Part shown: positions 1 to 7,636 of the stretch, piece by piece
How positions within the stretch are numbered: the stretch's first letter is position 1
Layout of the letters: the number at the start of each line of letters is the position of its first letter
Source: Myxococcales bacterium
GTDB taxonomy: Bacteria > Myxococcota > Myxococcia > Myxococcales > Myxococcaceae
DNA length: 14,161 nt
Reading direction: 5' to 3'
NCBI GenBank assembly: GCA_003153055.1
Contig: PMBV01000366.1
Coordinates: 1-14,161, forward strand
Made by a program: the position numbers and the translations under genes
The notes under the pieces: generated by a model
Told to the model about the DNA's origin: nothing
The model's database searches: none
Seen by the model: only the letters and a program-made list of their open reading frames with translations

Positions 1-2
1 TC

Positions 3-3000
3 ACGCTGCGGGCGCCGAGTGTCGTTCAAGGCGGCGTCGTGCGTGCGCCGCAGGGTCAGGTCTTCATCGAAGGGGCTGACGTCGTACTCGAGAGGGGGAG
101 CCTGACGTCGACCTCACTCCGTGGTGCCACGGTTCCCTTTGGCGAAGTGGCGACGGGGCCGATCTTCGTTGGCTACCAGCAGGGCGGTCAGGTCCCCAGC
201 AAGGCCGTCCAGATCACCGCGACGACCGTGGACGTCAAACAGGGAGCGATCGTCGACGTTTCCGGCGGTGGCGACCTCCTCGGCTACGGCTTCGTGACTG
301 GGAACGGAGGCTCGAGAGACATTCTGAGCAAAGCCACGACCTACGCGATGCTGCCGAGCCTGGGGGTATCGCCAGCTCCGCGAGGTGGGGGCAACGCACT
401 CGTCGACAGCTCGCTCGCGGTGGGTGACTCGGTCTACCTCCAGGGCGTTCCCGGCCTCGAGGATGGCTACTACACCCTTCTCCCCGCCCACTACGCGCTT
501 CTGCCCGGTGGTCTCTTGGTTCAGCCCCAACCCGGCAGCTACGCCTCTGCACCGGTGAGCCTCACGCGACCCGATGGAGCTGTCATCGCGGCTGGCAAGC
601 TGGGCGTCGTCCTCGGCGGAAGGCCGATGAACACCGGCCCGACATGGGAGCGGTTTCTGGTGATGTCGCAGGACGTGTTTCTCAAGTACAGCAACCTGCA
701 GAGCTTCTCTTTCAACGACTACGCCGCGGGGCTTGCGTCGGCAACCGGTGTCAGCACCCGCGTCCCGAACGATGCGGGCTCGGTTGTGCTCAAAGTCCTC
801 GGCACGGGGAACGCCCTCAGTCTTCTGGGCAGGGGGGACTTCTCAGCGGGGCCGGGCGGGCTCGCGGGGAATCTCGACATCTCGGCAACCAAGTTGGCCG
901 TGGTCGGCGCGGGTGGCAGCGTCCCGGCGTCGAGCTTCCTGGAGCAAGGCTTCGTGGTGATCGAAAGCGAAGCGCTCTCGCGCTTCGGCGCGGCGAGCGT
1001 GCTTCTCGGCGGGTCCCGAACGCTCGCGGCGAGTCAGGCCGGCACCGCGCTGAACGTGGACGCAACCGATGTCGTGATTGCGACCAGTGCTGCCGCTCCT
1101 TTCAGCGGCTCCGAGATCATCCTGGCGGCGAAGAGCTCGGTCGTGGTGGCGCCCGGCTCGGTGCTTCTGGCCAGCGGAGCCACCTCGAGCGACGAGTCTG
1201 CGCTGGTCCTGACGGGCGACAGCGCGCTGTTCCGCCTTTCGACCGGGACCCGCGCCGGAGTGCACCGCAGCGAGACGCAGGGAGCACGGGGCCTCTTGGA
1301 CATCGGCGCGAATGTGACGCTCTCCGCTGCCGGCTCGCTGGCGCTCGATGCAACTCAACAGGTCGCCCTCGGGGCCAAGGTCGCGTTCTCGGCGCCGCAG
1401 ATCGACCTCGCCTCGCGTCGGGTGAACCTCGGCGACTCGCCGGACAACGAGGGTACGACGCTGGGAACGAAGCTCTTGACCGAGCTCTCCTCTTCGTCGG
1501 ATCTCCTCATTCGCGGCTACGACTCCGTTCACCTCAACACCGACCTCACCCTGGGCAAGCTCTCCGTCGATACCGGTCTCTTGCAGGGTGAAGGAAGCAC
1601 GAGACTGGCGGTGGGTGAACTGACGCTGCTGGCGTCTTCCGGCCGGACCTCGGAGGGCGTCGCCGGGAACGGAACCCTGACGCTCGACGTCGGCACGCTT
1701 CGTCTCGGGCCTGGCGCTGTCACCGTCGCAGGGTACAGCGCGTTCACCGGGCGCGCCGCGACCATCGAGGCGCAGGGGACGGGTGAGCTCGGCTTCCGGG
1801 GCAACCTCTCGCTCACTACGAACCAGGTCCAAGCGAGGACGGGGGTGGCGTACAGTCTGACCATCGGTGGCGACCTGACCCTGAGCGGCAGGTCGGGCCA
1901 GGCGGCGTCGGTGGAGAGTCTCGGCGGCCGGTTGACTCTTCGCGGGGCAAGCATCACCCTCGACACGGCTGTCGTCCTACCCGCAGGGTACGTCAGCGCG
2001 ACCGCCACCTCAGGCGGGTTGACGCTCGGGAAGAACGCGCTCATCGACGTCAGCGGCGCGGCAGTGGACTTCGACGAGCAGGTTCGCTTCGCCCCCGGTG
2101 GGACGATCGTGCTCACTGCTAGCCAGGGTGATCTCGACGTCGCGCAAGGCGCGGTCCTCAACGTGGCCGGGTCCCCTCGAGGAGGTGACGCGGGAGCCAT
2201 CGAGCTGGCCGTCGCCCAGGGCACCGCATCGATCCACGGCACGCTCCTCGGCACGGCGATGGAGGACTTCCTCGGTGGCGCCGTACGGTTGGACGCGGCG
2301 AGGCTCGGTTCCGGGGTCGCCGCTGACTTCACTGCGCTCAACGCCATCCTCGAAGGCGGTGGTTTCACCACCTCGCGGCGGATCCGGCTGCGCCGGCAGG
2401 ACATCATGGTCGAGGCAGGCCAGACCCTCACGGCGGGTGAGGTGTGGCTCCGGTCAGACGAGGGGTTGGTTACGGTGGCCGGAACCATCAACGCGGCGGG
2501 TACCCAGGCTCGGGCCGATGGTGGGCGAATCCGTCTGATCGGTGGAGCCGGCGTACTGCTTCAGGGCACGCTCGACGCCCATGCCTACGCGGGCGCGCCG
2601 AGCGTCGACGCCTTTCAATCTGCGAGCCCCACGGTTGAGCTCATCGCCGAGGGCGGGCGCCTCACCGTGGCGCAGGGGTCGCGCATCGACGTGAGCGGCG
2701 GTCGCCTCGGCGGCGGGGAGGCCGTCCTCCGCGCGCCACGCACGACCGAGGACGTGGACATCGACCCAGTGCAGGGGACGATCGTCGGGGAGCGTGACGT
2801 CGTCGTGCAGGGGCTCGCGCGCTACGCCCCCAGTCCCGACAACGTGGTCGATGCGGCGCTGATCGGGAGGATGACCGACGACGCGAGGCAGTGGATGTCC
2901 AACGCGGGGGCGATCGCCGCCCGGCTGGCCGGCGCTGACTCGAGCCTGGGCTCCCACTTGCTGGTTGCCCCTGCCATGGAAGTGAAGAGCGCCGGCGACT

Positions 3001-4256
3001 TGCTGGTGGGCGATAGAACCACCCCGAACGGGATCTCGCTCAACGTCGGGCAGACGGCCGGTGGCCCCGGGTATCTCGGCTTCGTCGCGAAGGGGAACAT
3101 CGATGTCCGGGTCGCCGTGAGCGACGGCTTCGCCAGCGCCGAGCCCGCAGCGCCGTTGCTCAGCGATCGCTCCTATTCCCTCTCCTTCGAGGGAGGGGGC
3201 GCCATCACCGTCGAGCCGAATGTCCGGATTCGCACGGGGACCGGCGACATCTCGATGCAGGCGGGCGGCGACATCACCCTCGCCGATGCGACGTCTGTCA
3301 TCTACACCGCGGGCACGAAGACCGGTTGGGCGCCGGGCTTCGGCGGAGGCCCAGCCGGGGCCACGCTGGGCGAGTTTCCGAGCGGGGGCGGCGACATCGA
3401 CCTCACGGCGGGCGGCAGCATCGTGGCGAAGGTGCCCTCAGAGACGACCTCGGCCTGGCTCTTTCGCTACGGCAACAGCGCGGCCAGTTGGGCCGACGAG
3501 GGAGACCAGGGAAACGGGGTACTCCAGACGAGCTGGTCGATTGTCTACCGGAATTTCCAGCAGGCCGTGGGAGCACTCGGCGGTGGTGATGTGCGAGTCA
3601 CCGCGGGGCACGACATCAGCCAGCTCCAGGTGGCGATCCCCACGAGCGGACAGCAGACGAGCGCGGACGCCGTCGTTACGCGGGGCGGGGGGGACCTCTG
3701 GGTCTCCGCCGGAGGTGACATCGTGGGAGGACTCTTCATGCTCGGAGAGGGTCACGCCGAGCTGCGCGCAGGGGGCGCAGTCACGCGGAGCACGCACGCA
3801 GACGAACGCGTGTCGGTGCGGTCAACGGTGACGGGAAGCAGCAATGACTTCCGCGCGCTCGGTGCGTTGTTCGGCCTCATGGACGCGACCGCGCGCGTGA
3901 CCGCCGCGCTGGACGTGGACGTCGAGGCGGCGTTCGATCCGATGAAGCAGGGGCAGATCGCCGGCAATCTCTACGGCTGTCAAGGCGGTCAGTGTTTCGG
4001 TGCGGGCTTCTCGAGCTACTCAAATAGAACTGCCCTCGAAGCCGTGTCCATTGCCGGTTCCGTCATGTATGAGAACAACCCCTGGGCCTCCACCGACCTC
4101 AGCGTCGGCAAGCCGTATTCGGTCAGTATGTCAGGAAACGCGCTCAAAGGGCTCAATCGTTTGTTTTCACGTGCCCCGCCGAACATGCGCCTCACGTCGT
4201 TGGAGTCGAGCATCGTTCTGAGACGCTCGGGTGACCCTGCCTTGACGCTCGCGTAG
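3..4256 (+). CDS. Filamentous-haemagglutinin-like exoprotein, N-terminal part (start outside window, ends at premature TAG)
   Basis: This is a large secreted adhesin-type protein of the filamentous haemagglutinin / two-partner-secretion (TpsA) class. The frame is open to the left edge, so the GTG at 39 is internal and the true start, signal peptide and TPS domain lie upstream. The 1417 visible residues are Gly/Ser/Thr/Val-rich, with alternating short strands and turns typical of a right-handed beta-helix. The turn IDVSG or VDVSG recurs near nt 250, 2040 and 2690, and repeated 'GGDI-L-AGG-I' units occur between about 3240 and 3780. An IYTAGT motif near 3300 resembles the large exoproteins that carry a DUF3739-type C-terminus, as I recall them. 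The only two cysteines are in GCQGGQC (3975-3995). The frame stops at TAG 4254-4256, but homologous-looking sequence continues in the same frame to 5963, so this is most likely the front part of one roughly 2000-residue or longer protein. Antisense frames here are shadows. Confidence 0.85.
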   Translation, partial: TLRAPSVVQGGVVRAPQGQVFIEGADVVLERGSLTSTSLRGATVPFGEVATGPIFVGYQQGGQVPSKAVQITATTVDVKQGAIVDVSGGGDLLGYGFVTGNGGSRDILSKATTYAMLPSLGVSPAPRGGGNALVDSSLAVGDSVYLQGVPGLEDGYYTLLPAHYALLPGGLLVQPQPGSYASAPVSLTRPDGAVIAAGKLGVVLGGRPMNTGPTWERFLVMSQDVFLKYSNLQSFSFNDYAAGLASATGVSTRVPNDAGSVVLKVLGTGNALSLLGRGDFSAGPGGLAGNLDISATKLAVVGAGGSVPASSFLEQGFVVIESEALSRFGAASVLLGGSRTLAASQAGTALNVDATDVVIATSAAAPFSGSEIILAAKSSVVVAPGSVLLASGATSSDESALVLTGDSALFRLSTGTRAGVHRSETQGARGLLDIGANVTLSAAGSLALDATQQVALGAKVAFSAPQIDLASRRVNLGDSPDNEGTTLGTKLLTELSSSSDLLIRGYDSVHLNTDLTLGKLSVDTGLLQGEGSTRLAVGELTLLASSGRTSEGVAGNGTLTLDVGTLRLGPGAVTVAGYSAFTGRAATIEAQGTGELGFRGNLSLTTNQVQARTGVAYSLTIGGDLTLSGRSGQAASVESLGGRLTLRGASITLDTAVVLPAGYVSATATSGGLTLGKNALIDVSGAAVDFDEQVRFAPGGTIVLTASQGDLDVAQGAVLNVAGSPRGGDAGAIELAVAQGTASIHGTLLGTAMEDFLGGAVRLDAARLGSGVAADFTALNAILEGGGFTTSRRIRLRRQDIMVEAGQTLTAGEVWLRSDEGLVTVAGTINAAGTQARADGGRIRLIGGAGVLLQGTLDAHAYAGAPSVDAFQSASPTVELIAEGGRLTVAQGSRIDVSGGRLGGGEAVLRAPRTTEDVDIDPVQGTIVGERDVVVQGLARYAPSPDNVVDAALIGRMTDDARQWMSNAGAIAARLAGADSSLGSHLLVAPAMEVKSAGDLLVGDRTTPNGISLNVGQTAGGPGYLGFVAKGNIDVRVAVSDGFASAEPAAPLLSDRSYSLSFEGGGAITVEPNVRIRTGTGDISMQAGGDITLADATSVIYTAGTKTGWAPGFGGGPAGATLGEFPSGGGDIDLTAGGSIVAKVPSETTSAWLFRYGNSAASWADEGDQGNGVLQTSWSIVYRNFQQAVGALGGGDVRVTAGHDISQLQVAIPTSGQQTSADAVVTRGGGDLWVSAGGDIVGGLFMLGEGHAELRAGGAVTRSTHADERVSVRSTVTGSSNDFRALGALFGLMDATARVTAALDVDVEAAFDPMKQGQIAGNLYGCQGGQCFGAGFSSYSNRTALEAVSIAGSVMYENNPWASTDLSVGKPYSVSMSGNALKGLNRLFSRAPPNMRLTSLESSIVLRRSGDPALTLA
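4254..4256 (+). other. In-frame amber codon interrupting the exoprotein gene
   Basis: The sequence reads CTC GCG TAG GCG GAC CGA GGG ACG CTG GAG. Both sides of the TAG are in the same frame and both sides read as continuous exoprotein: ...PALTLA, stop, ADRGTLELLARRDIEL... The residues after the stop (GTLELLA, then DIELG) are the kind of beta-helix repeat seen in this family, and they lie before any possible restart codon. A single base change (for example TAC or TAT to TAG) or a base-call error would explain it. Programmed read-through is possible but nothing in the sequence argues for it. Confidence 0.9.
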
Positions 4257-4322
4257 GCGGACCGAGGGACGCTGGAGCTGCTCGCGAGAAGAGACATCGA
4301 GCTTGGCGTCAAGTCGCTGACG

Positions 4323-5963
4323 ATGGAGGCTTTGGCAGACAGCTATCGGTTCGGACCCCTCGACTCCTTCTCGATCTTGAACGGGGACGCCGTTCTCAAG
4401 GCCTCGTACTTCGATGACAGCAACGAGAGCCGCCAAGGCAAGTCTCCAATCCACGCGGGAGATCGAGATCCGGTTCGCTTGTACGCCCTCGAAGGGTCGA
4501 TCTGTGGCGATCCCGGAGGCCAGTGTGCATTCGCTCTGACGAAGCGCCAGGGGGCTTCCCTTACATTCCCAAAACCCGTCGACGCCTTTGCCGGGAAGGA
4601 CGTCTTCCGGGGGGCATACACCATACAGAACAACAGCCCGAACGACGTGTCTCGGCTTCGTGCCGGCCGCGATCTCTACGACGTCGCCCTCGAGATCGGC
4701 GGCGAAGGCGCGGCTGTGCTCGAGGCCGGGCGCAACATCCAGATGGACTATGAGGCTATACCCAGTCTAATCGAGTATTCAGGGCTCCTGCTGAGCGAAG
4801 GGAACCTCAAGAACTCGACCCTCCCAGCGGACAAGGCGGGGGCGAGCCTTTACCTCATGGCCGGCACGGCCGCGGGAGTCGACTGGCGCGCGTTCGCCGA
4901 CGCGTACCTTGACCCGGCCAATGCGACGCACGTGACGAGAAGCTACTTGCCGGAGCTCGCCACGTACATGAAGGTGCTGGGGTATGCCTCGATGTCCGAC
5001 GCCGAGCTCGTGGCGGCGTTCAAGTCGCTGCCCCTGGTGAGGCAGGAGGTCTTCCTCGGCAGCGTCTACTTCACCGAGCTCAAGGAGGCCGGTATCGACT
5101 ACAACGACTCTGGGAGCGCTCGGGTTCACAGCTATCAGAGGGGGCTCGACGCGGTATCGCGGCTCTTCCCAGGCAATCCATTCACGTCACCCACGGGGAA
5201 CGTCATCTTCAACGCGAAGCCGGTCGAAACCCAGGCCATCGGCAGCATCTCGATTCTCGCGCCATACGGGGGGGTCGCCGTCGGCGCGGAGAAGTTCGAC
5301 ACGTCGAGCTCGGCCAAGGGTGGCATCGTCACGAGGCGCGGGGGAGACATTCGTATCATGGCTGATCAGAACATCGACCTCTTCACCTCCAGGGTCTTCA
5401 CGATGCAGGGAGGCGACATCGAGATGTGGACGACGAATGGGAGCATCACGGCCGGCTCGGGCTCGAAGACGGCGGTGTTCGATGCGCCGCTCAGGTATCT
5501 CATGAGCAGCGACGGCGTCGTCGCCATCGACGTCTTCGGCCTCCAGACGGGCGCCGGCATCGGCGTGCTCGACGCGCTGCAGAATGCGAAGGGCCGCCCG
5601 AAGAGCCGACTCGACCTCATCGCTCCGCGCGGAGAGGTGAATGCGGGCGACGCGGGTATTCGTGTCGTCGGGGACCTCAATATTGCGGCGCGAGCGGTGG
5701 TGGGGCTCGACAACATCCAGGTCTCCGGCATCTCGGTGGGCGTGCCCAAGATCGAGACGCCGAACATCGGAGCGCTGACGAATGCCTCCCAGCTCGCCCA
5801 GGCTGCGACCAAGGAAGGTGTCGGGCCGGAATCGGCCGCCGCTGCAGCCGCCGCGCGCAAGACCCTCGCCGAGCTCCCCTCCATCATCACGGTCGAAGTC
5901 GTCGGTTACGAAACGCCTGCCGCGGGCGATCGCACTGGCGACCCGAAGAAGAAGAAGCACTGA
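4323..5963 (+). CDS. Filamentous-haemagglutinin-like exoprotein, C-terminal part (same frame, DUF3739-like end)
   Basis: This is the continuation of the exoprotein after the in-frame TAG. Coding character resumes directly at 4257, and the first ATG in frame is 4323. No convincing Shine-Dalgarno precedes that ATG, so independent translation is doubtful and this is probably the broken-off C-terminal part of the upstream gene. The 546 residues from 4323 hold a short Cys loop, CGDPGGQC (4503-4526), and then a mixed helical insertion (about residues 145-260, nt 4755-5100). Next comes a beta-helix end: IGSISILAPYGG, GGDIRIMADQNIDL, GGDIEMWTTNGSI, LDLIAPRGEVNAGDAGIRV, NIQVSG. This resembles the DUF3739 (PF12545) region of large filamentous haemagglutinin-family proteins, from memory. 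It ends SIITVEVVGY plus a basic PKKKKH tail. No autotransporter barrel is present, which fits a two-partner-secreted passenger. Confidence 0.8.
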   Translation: MEALADSYRFGPLDSFSILNGDAVLKASYFDDSNESRQGKSPIHAGDRDPVRLYALEGSICGDPGGQCAFALTKRQGASLTFPKPVDAFAGKDVFRGAYTIQNNSPNDVSRLRAGRDLYDVALEIGGEGAAVLEAGRNIQMDYEAIPSLIEYSGLLLSEGNLKNSTLPADKAGASLYLMAGTAAGVDWRAFADAYLDPANATHVTRSYLPELATYMKVLGYASMSDAELVAAFKSLPLVRQEVFLGSVYFTELKEAGIDYNDSGSARVHSYQRGLDAVSRLFPGNPFTSPTGNVIFNAKPVETQAIGSISILAPYGGVAVGAEKFDTSSSAKGGIVTRRGGDIRIMADQNIDLFTSRVFTMQGGDIEMWTTNGSITAGSGSKTAVFDAPLRYLMSSDGVVAIDVFGLQTGAGIGVLDALQNAKGRPKSRLDLIAPRGEVNAGDAGIRVVGDLNIAARAVVGLDNIQVSGISVGVPKIETPNIGALTNASQLAQAATKEGVGPESAAAAAAARKTLAELPSIITVEVVGYETPAAGDRTGDPKKKKH

Positions 5964-6054
5964 CCCTCCATGAGTTCCGCCTGTTTCGCAATTGCTACAA
6001 CGTCCGATCGGGGCTGAGTGGCAAGAAGCGCCGAGAGTTGACCCGAAGCGTTCT

Positions 6055-6058
6055 GGAG
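6055..6058 (+). promoter_or_regulatory. Ribosome binding site deciding the GTG start of the first FKBP
   Basis: GGAG lies 5 nt before GTG 6064. The frame is open further upstream to a TTG at 5992, but that codon has no such site and would place about 24 charged residues in front of a clear signal peptide. Confidence 0.65.
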
Positions 6059-6063
6059 ACACC

Positions 6064-6789
6064 GTGAGAGAGATCGTCCTGTTGACGGCACTGGTGGCGA
6101 CCGCGGGGGTCACTGCCGAACCAACCAAGCCCCCGGCACCCCAGCCCGCCGCTTCTGGGAAGCCTCTGACTCGTGATGAGACGCAGAAGGCGCTCTACGC
6201 AACGGGTTTCCTCGTCTTTCGGCGATCGCCGCTGGCGCAGTCCAACCTCTCGAAGGAGGACCTCCAGACGGTGCTCAAGGGCTTCGCGGACGCGGCCTTG
6301 AGCAAGCCGCTCGACTTTGATCCGGACATCGTGATGCCGAAGCTGGAACAGCTCTTTGCCGAGCAGCGGGAGCGCTTCGCCGTCGACGAGAAGAAAAGAG
6401 GCGTCGCCTTCCTCGAGAAGGCCGCGATGGAGCCCCGGGCGCAGAAGCTGCCCTCTGGGCTTGTCTACATCGAAGTTTCTCCAGGCCATGGGCGGTCGCC
6501 TCGTCCCACCGACACCGTCCAGGTGAACTACAGGGGTGAGCTCATCAGCGGGCGGGAGTTCGACTCCACGTACAAGCGGGGAGTTCCCACCCAGCTCGCC
6601 CTCACCGGCGTCATCCACTGCTGGGCCGAGGCGATCGTCAAGATGAAGGTAGGCGGCAAGAGCAAGCTGGTGTGTCCCTCAGAGCTGGCCTACGGCGAGC
6701 GAGGCGTGGGGGGGACCATTCCGCCGGGCTCCGCCCTCATCTACGAGGTCGAGCTCCTCTCGATTCTCAGCGCGGACGCAGGAAAGTGA
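6064..6789 (+). CDS. Periplasmic FKBP-type peptidyl-prolyl cis-trans isomerase (FkpA/Mip-like)
   Basis: The 241-residue protein is predicted to catalyse cis-trans isomerisation of X-Pro bonds in the periplasm. Starting at GTG 6064 gives a Sec signal peptide (residues 1-18, MREIVLLTAL...VTA, cut before EP). A Pro-rich linker follows, then a helical FkpA_N-like dimerisation/chaperone region (about 35-125) and an FKBP_C domain (about 130-236). Pocket residues are recognisable: Y156 (VNYRG), F166-D167 (EFDS), W187, Y210 (ELAYG) and Y227 in LIYEVELL. The usual pocket Phe of the F-x-L motif is Leu here (PTQLAL). Cysteines C186 (VIHCW) and C204 (LVCPSELAYG) match a pair in the next gene. It follows the exoprotein by 100 bp without a visible terminator and is separated from the next FKBP by 8 bp, so co-transcription with both is likely. 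Help in exoprotein folding is inference. Confidence 0.93.
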   Translation: MREIVLLTALVATAGVTAEPTKPPAPQPAASGKPLTRDETQKALYATGFLVFRRSPLAQSNLSKEDLQTVLKGFADAALSKPLDFDPDIVMPKLEQLFAEQRERFAVDEKKRGVAFLEKAAMEPRAQKLPSGLVYIEVSPGHGRSPRPTDTVQVNYRGELISGREFDSTYKRGVPTQLALTGVIHCWAEAIVKMKVGGKSKLVCPSELAYGERGVGGTIPPGSALIYEVELLSILSADAGK

Positions 6790-6797
6790 GGCCCGCC

Positions 6798-7616
6798 ATG
6801 AAGCGCCTGGTTTCGAGCTTCATCGCCTTCGTCGCGACGTCGATTGCGCTGTGGGGGTGCTTCGACAAGCCACCGCCCCCCGCACCTCCGACGCCCACGG
6901 CACAACCCGCGCCCATCGAGCCCGCGACGCCGCCCAGGCCCCCGCCCCTCACGCCAGAGGAGAGGGAGAAGGCCCTGTATGCCTTTGGCGTCACGCTGGT
7001 CCACGTCGGCACGCCGTTGGGTCAGATGGCCCTCTCTGAATCAGACGTCAATGAACTCGTGAAAGGCCTCACCGACGCCTTCGACCGCAAGGAGCCCGCG
7101 GTGAGCCTCGAGAAGGGGACCCCTCTCTCCGAGCGGCTCGTCAAGCAGCGGACGGAGGAGCGGAGCGCCGCGGAGAAGAAGAAGGGTGCGGCCTTCGTCG
7201 CCGCCGCTCTCAAGGAGAAGGGCGCCCAGCAGCTTCCCTCCGGAATGGTCATCGTCACCGCCGTGCCCGGAGAGGGCATCAGCCCGAGGGCGACCGACCG
7301 GGTGGAGGTCAACTACCGGGCCACGCTGATCAATGGCACCGAGTTCGACTCCAGCAAGAAGCGTGGAGGAGGCCCGGTCGAGTTTTCGCTCGCTCGCGCC
7401 ATCCAGTGCTGGAGGGAAGGCCTTCAGAAGATGAAGGCCGGTGGGAGGGCGTTACTCATCTGTCCAGCCGAGCTCGGCTATGGAGAGAAGGGCTTCCTCG
7501 GCATTCCTCGCTCCTCCACGCTCGTCTATGAGATGGAACTCGTCACGGTCACGGTGGTCGACGCCGAAACTCATGCCGCGGACGCCGCCGCTCGGGGAAG
7601 CCCCGACGCCCAGTAG
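6798..7616 (+). CDS. FKBP-type peptidyl-prolyl cis-trans isomerase lipoprotein
   Basis: This 272-residue paralogue of the preceding gene starts at ATG 6798, with GTGAGG about 6 nt upstream overlapping the previous stop. Residues 1-20 form a lipoprotein signal peptide with Cys21 in LWGC; Trp at -2 is unusual but the context is good. A Pro-rich tether of about 30 residues follows, then a helical FkpA_N-like region (about 50-145) and an FKBP_C domain (about 146-253). Pocket positions are Y173 (VNYRA), F183-D184, F196 (VEFSL), W205, Y228 (ELGYG) and Y244. Unlike its neighbour it keeps the Phe of the F-x-L motif, so it may be the more canonical isomerase. C204 and C222 are 18 residues apart, exactly as C186/C204 in the first FKBP. 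The C-terminal tail of about 20 residues is Ala/Asp-rich and low in complexity. The pair suggests a duplication that split into a soluble and a membrane-tethered version. Confidence 0.93.
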   Translation: MKRLVSSFIAFVATSIALWGCFDKPPPPAPPTPTAQPAPIEPATPPRPPPLTPEEREKALYAFGVTLVHVGTPLGQMALSESDVNELVKGLTDAFDRKEPAVSLEKGTPLSERLVKQRTEERSAAEKKKGAAFVAAALKEKGAQQLPSGMVIVTAVPGEGISPRATDRVEVNYRATLINGTEFDSSKKRGGGPVEFSLARAIQCWREGLQKMKAGGRALLICPAELGYGEKGFLGIPRSSTLVYEMELVTVTVVDAETHAADAAARGSPDAQ

Positions 7617-7624
7617 GGCGATCT

Positions 7625-7630
7625 GGAGGA
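7625..7630 (+). promoter_or_regulatory. Strong Shine-Dalgarno before the GILT-like lipoprotein
   Basis: GGAGGA lies 6 nt upstream of ATG 7637 in the 20 bp gap after the second FKBP. It fixes the start, which is also supported by the lipoprotein signal peptide that follows. Confidence 0.75.
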
Positions 7631-7636
7631 GCCCAC

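Noticed and set aside
39..41. GTG at 39 as the exoprotein start
   Set aside because: The frame is open upstream to the window edge with the same repeat character (TLRAPSVVQGGVV), and no signal peptide follows the GTG.
843..2491. Minus-strand open frames of 329 (843-1832) and 320 codons (1529-2491) within the exoprotein
   Set aside because: They lie opposite a continuous beta-helix coding frame and have Arg/Pro/Ser-rich shadow composition.
5992..5994. TTG at 5992 as the start of the first FKBP
   Set aside because: It would bury the signal peptide behind about 24 charged residues. GTG 6064 has GGAG 5 nt upstream and begins the signal peptide directly.
5187..6128. A 313-codon minus-strand frame across the exoprotein end
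   Set aside because: It overlaps the strongly family-like exoprotein C-terminus and the start of the first FKBP. No motif or ribosome site supports it.
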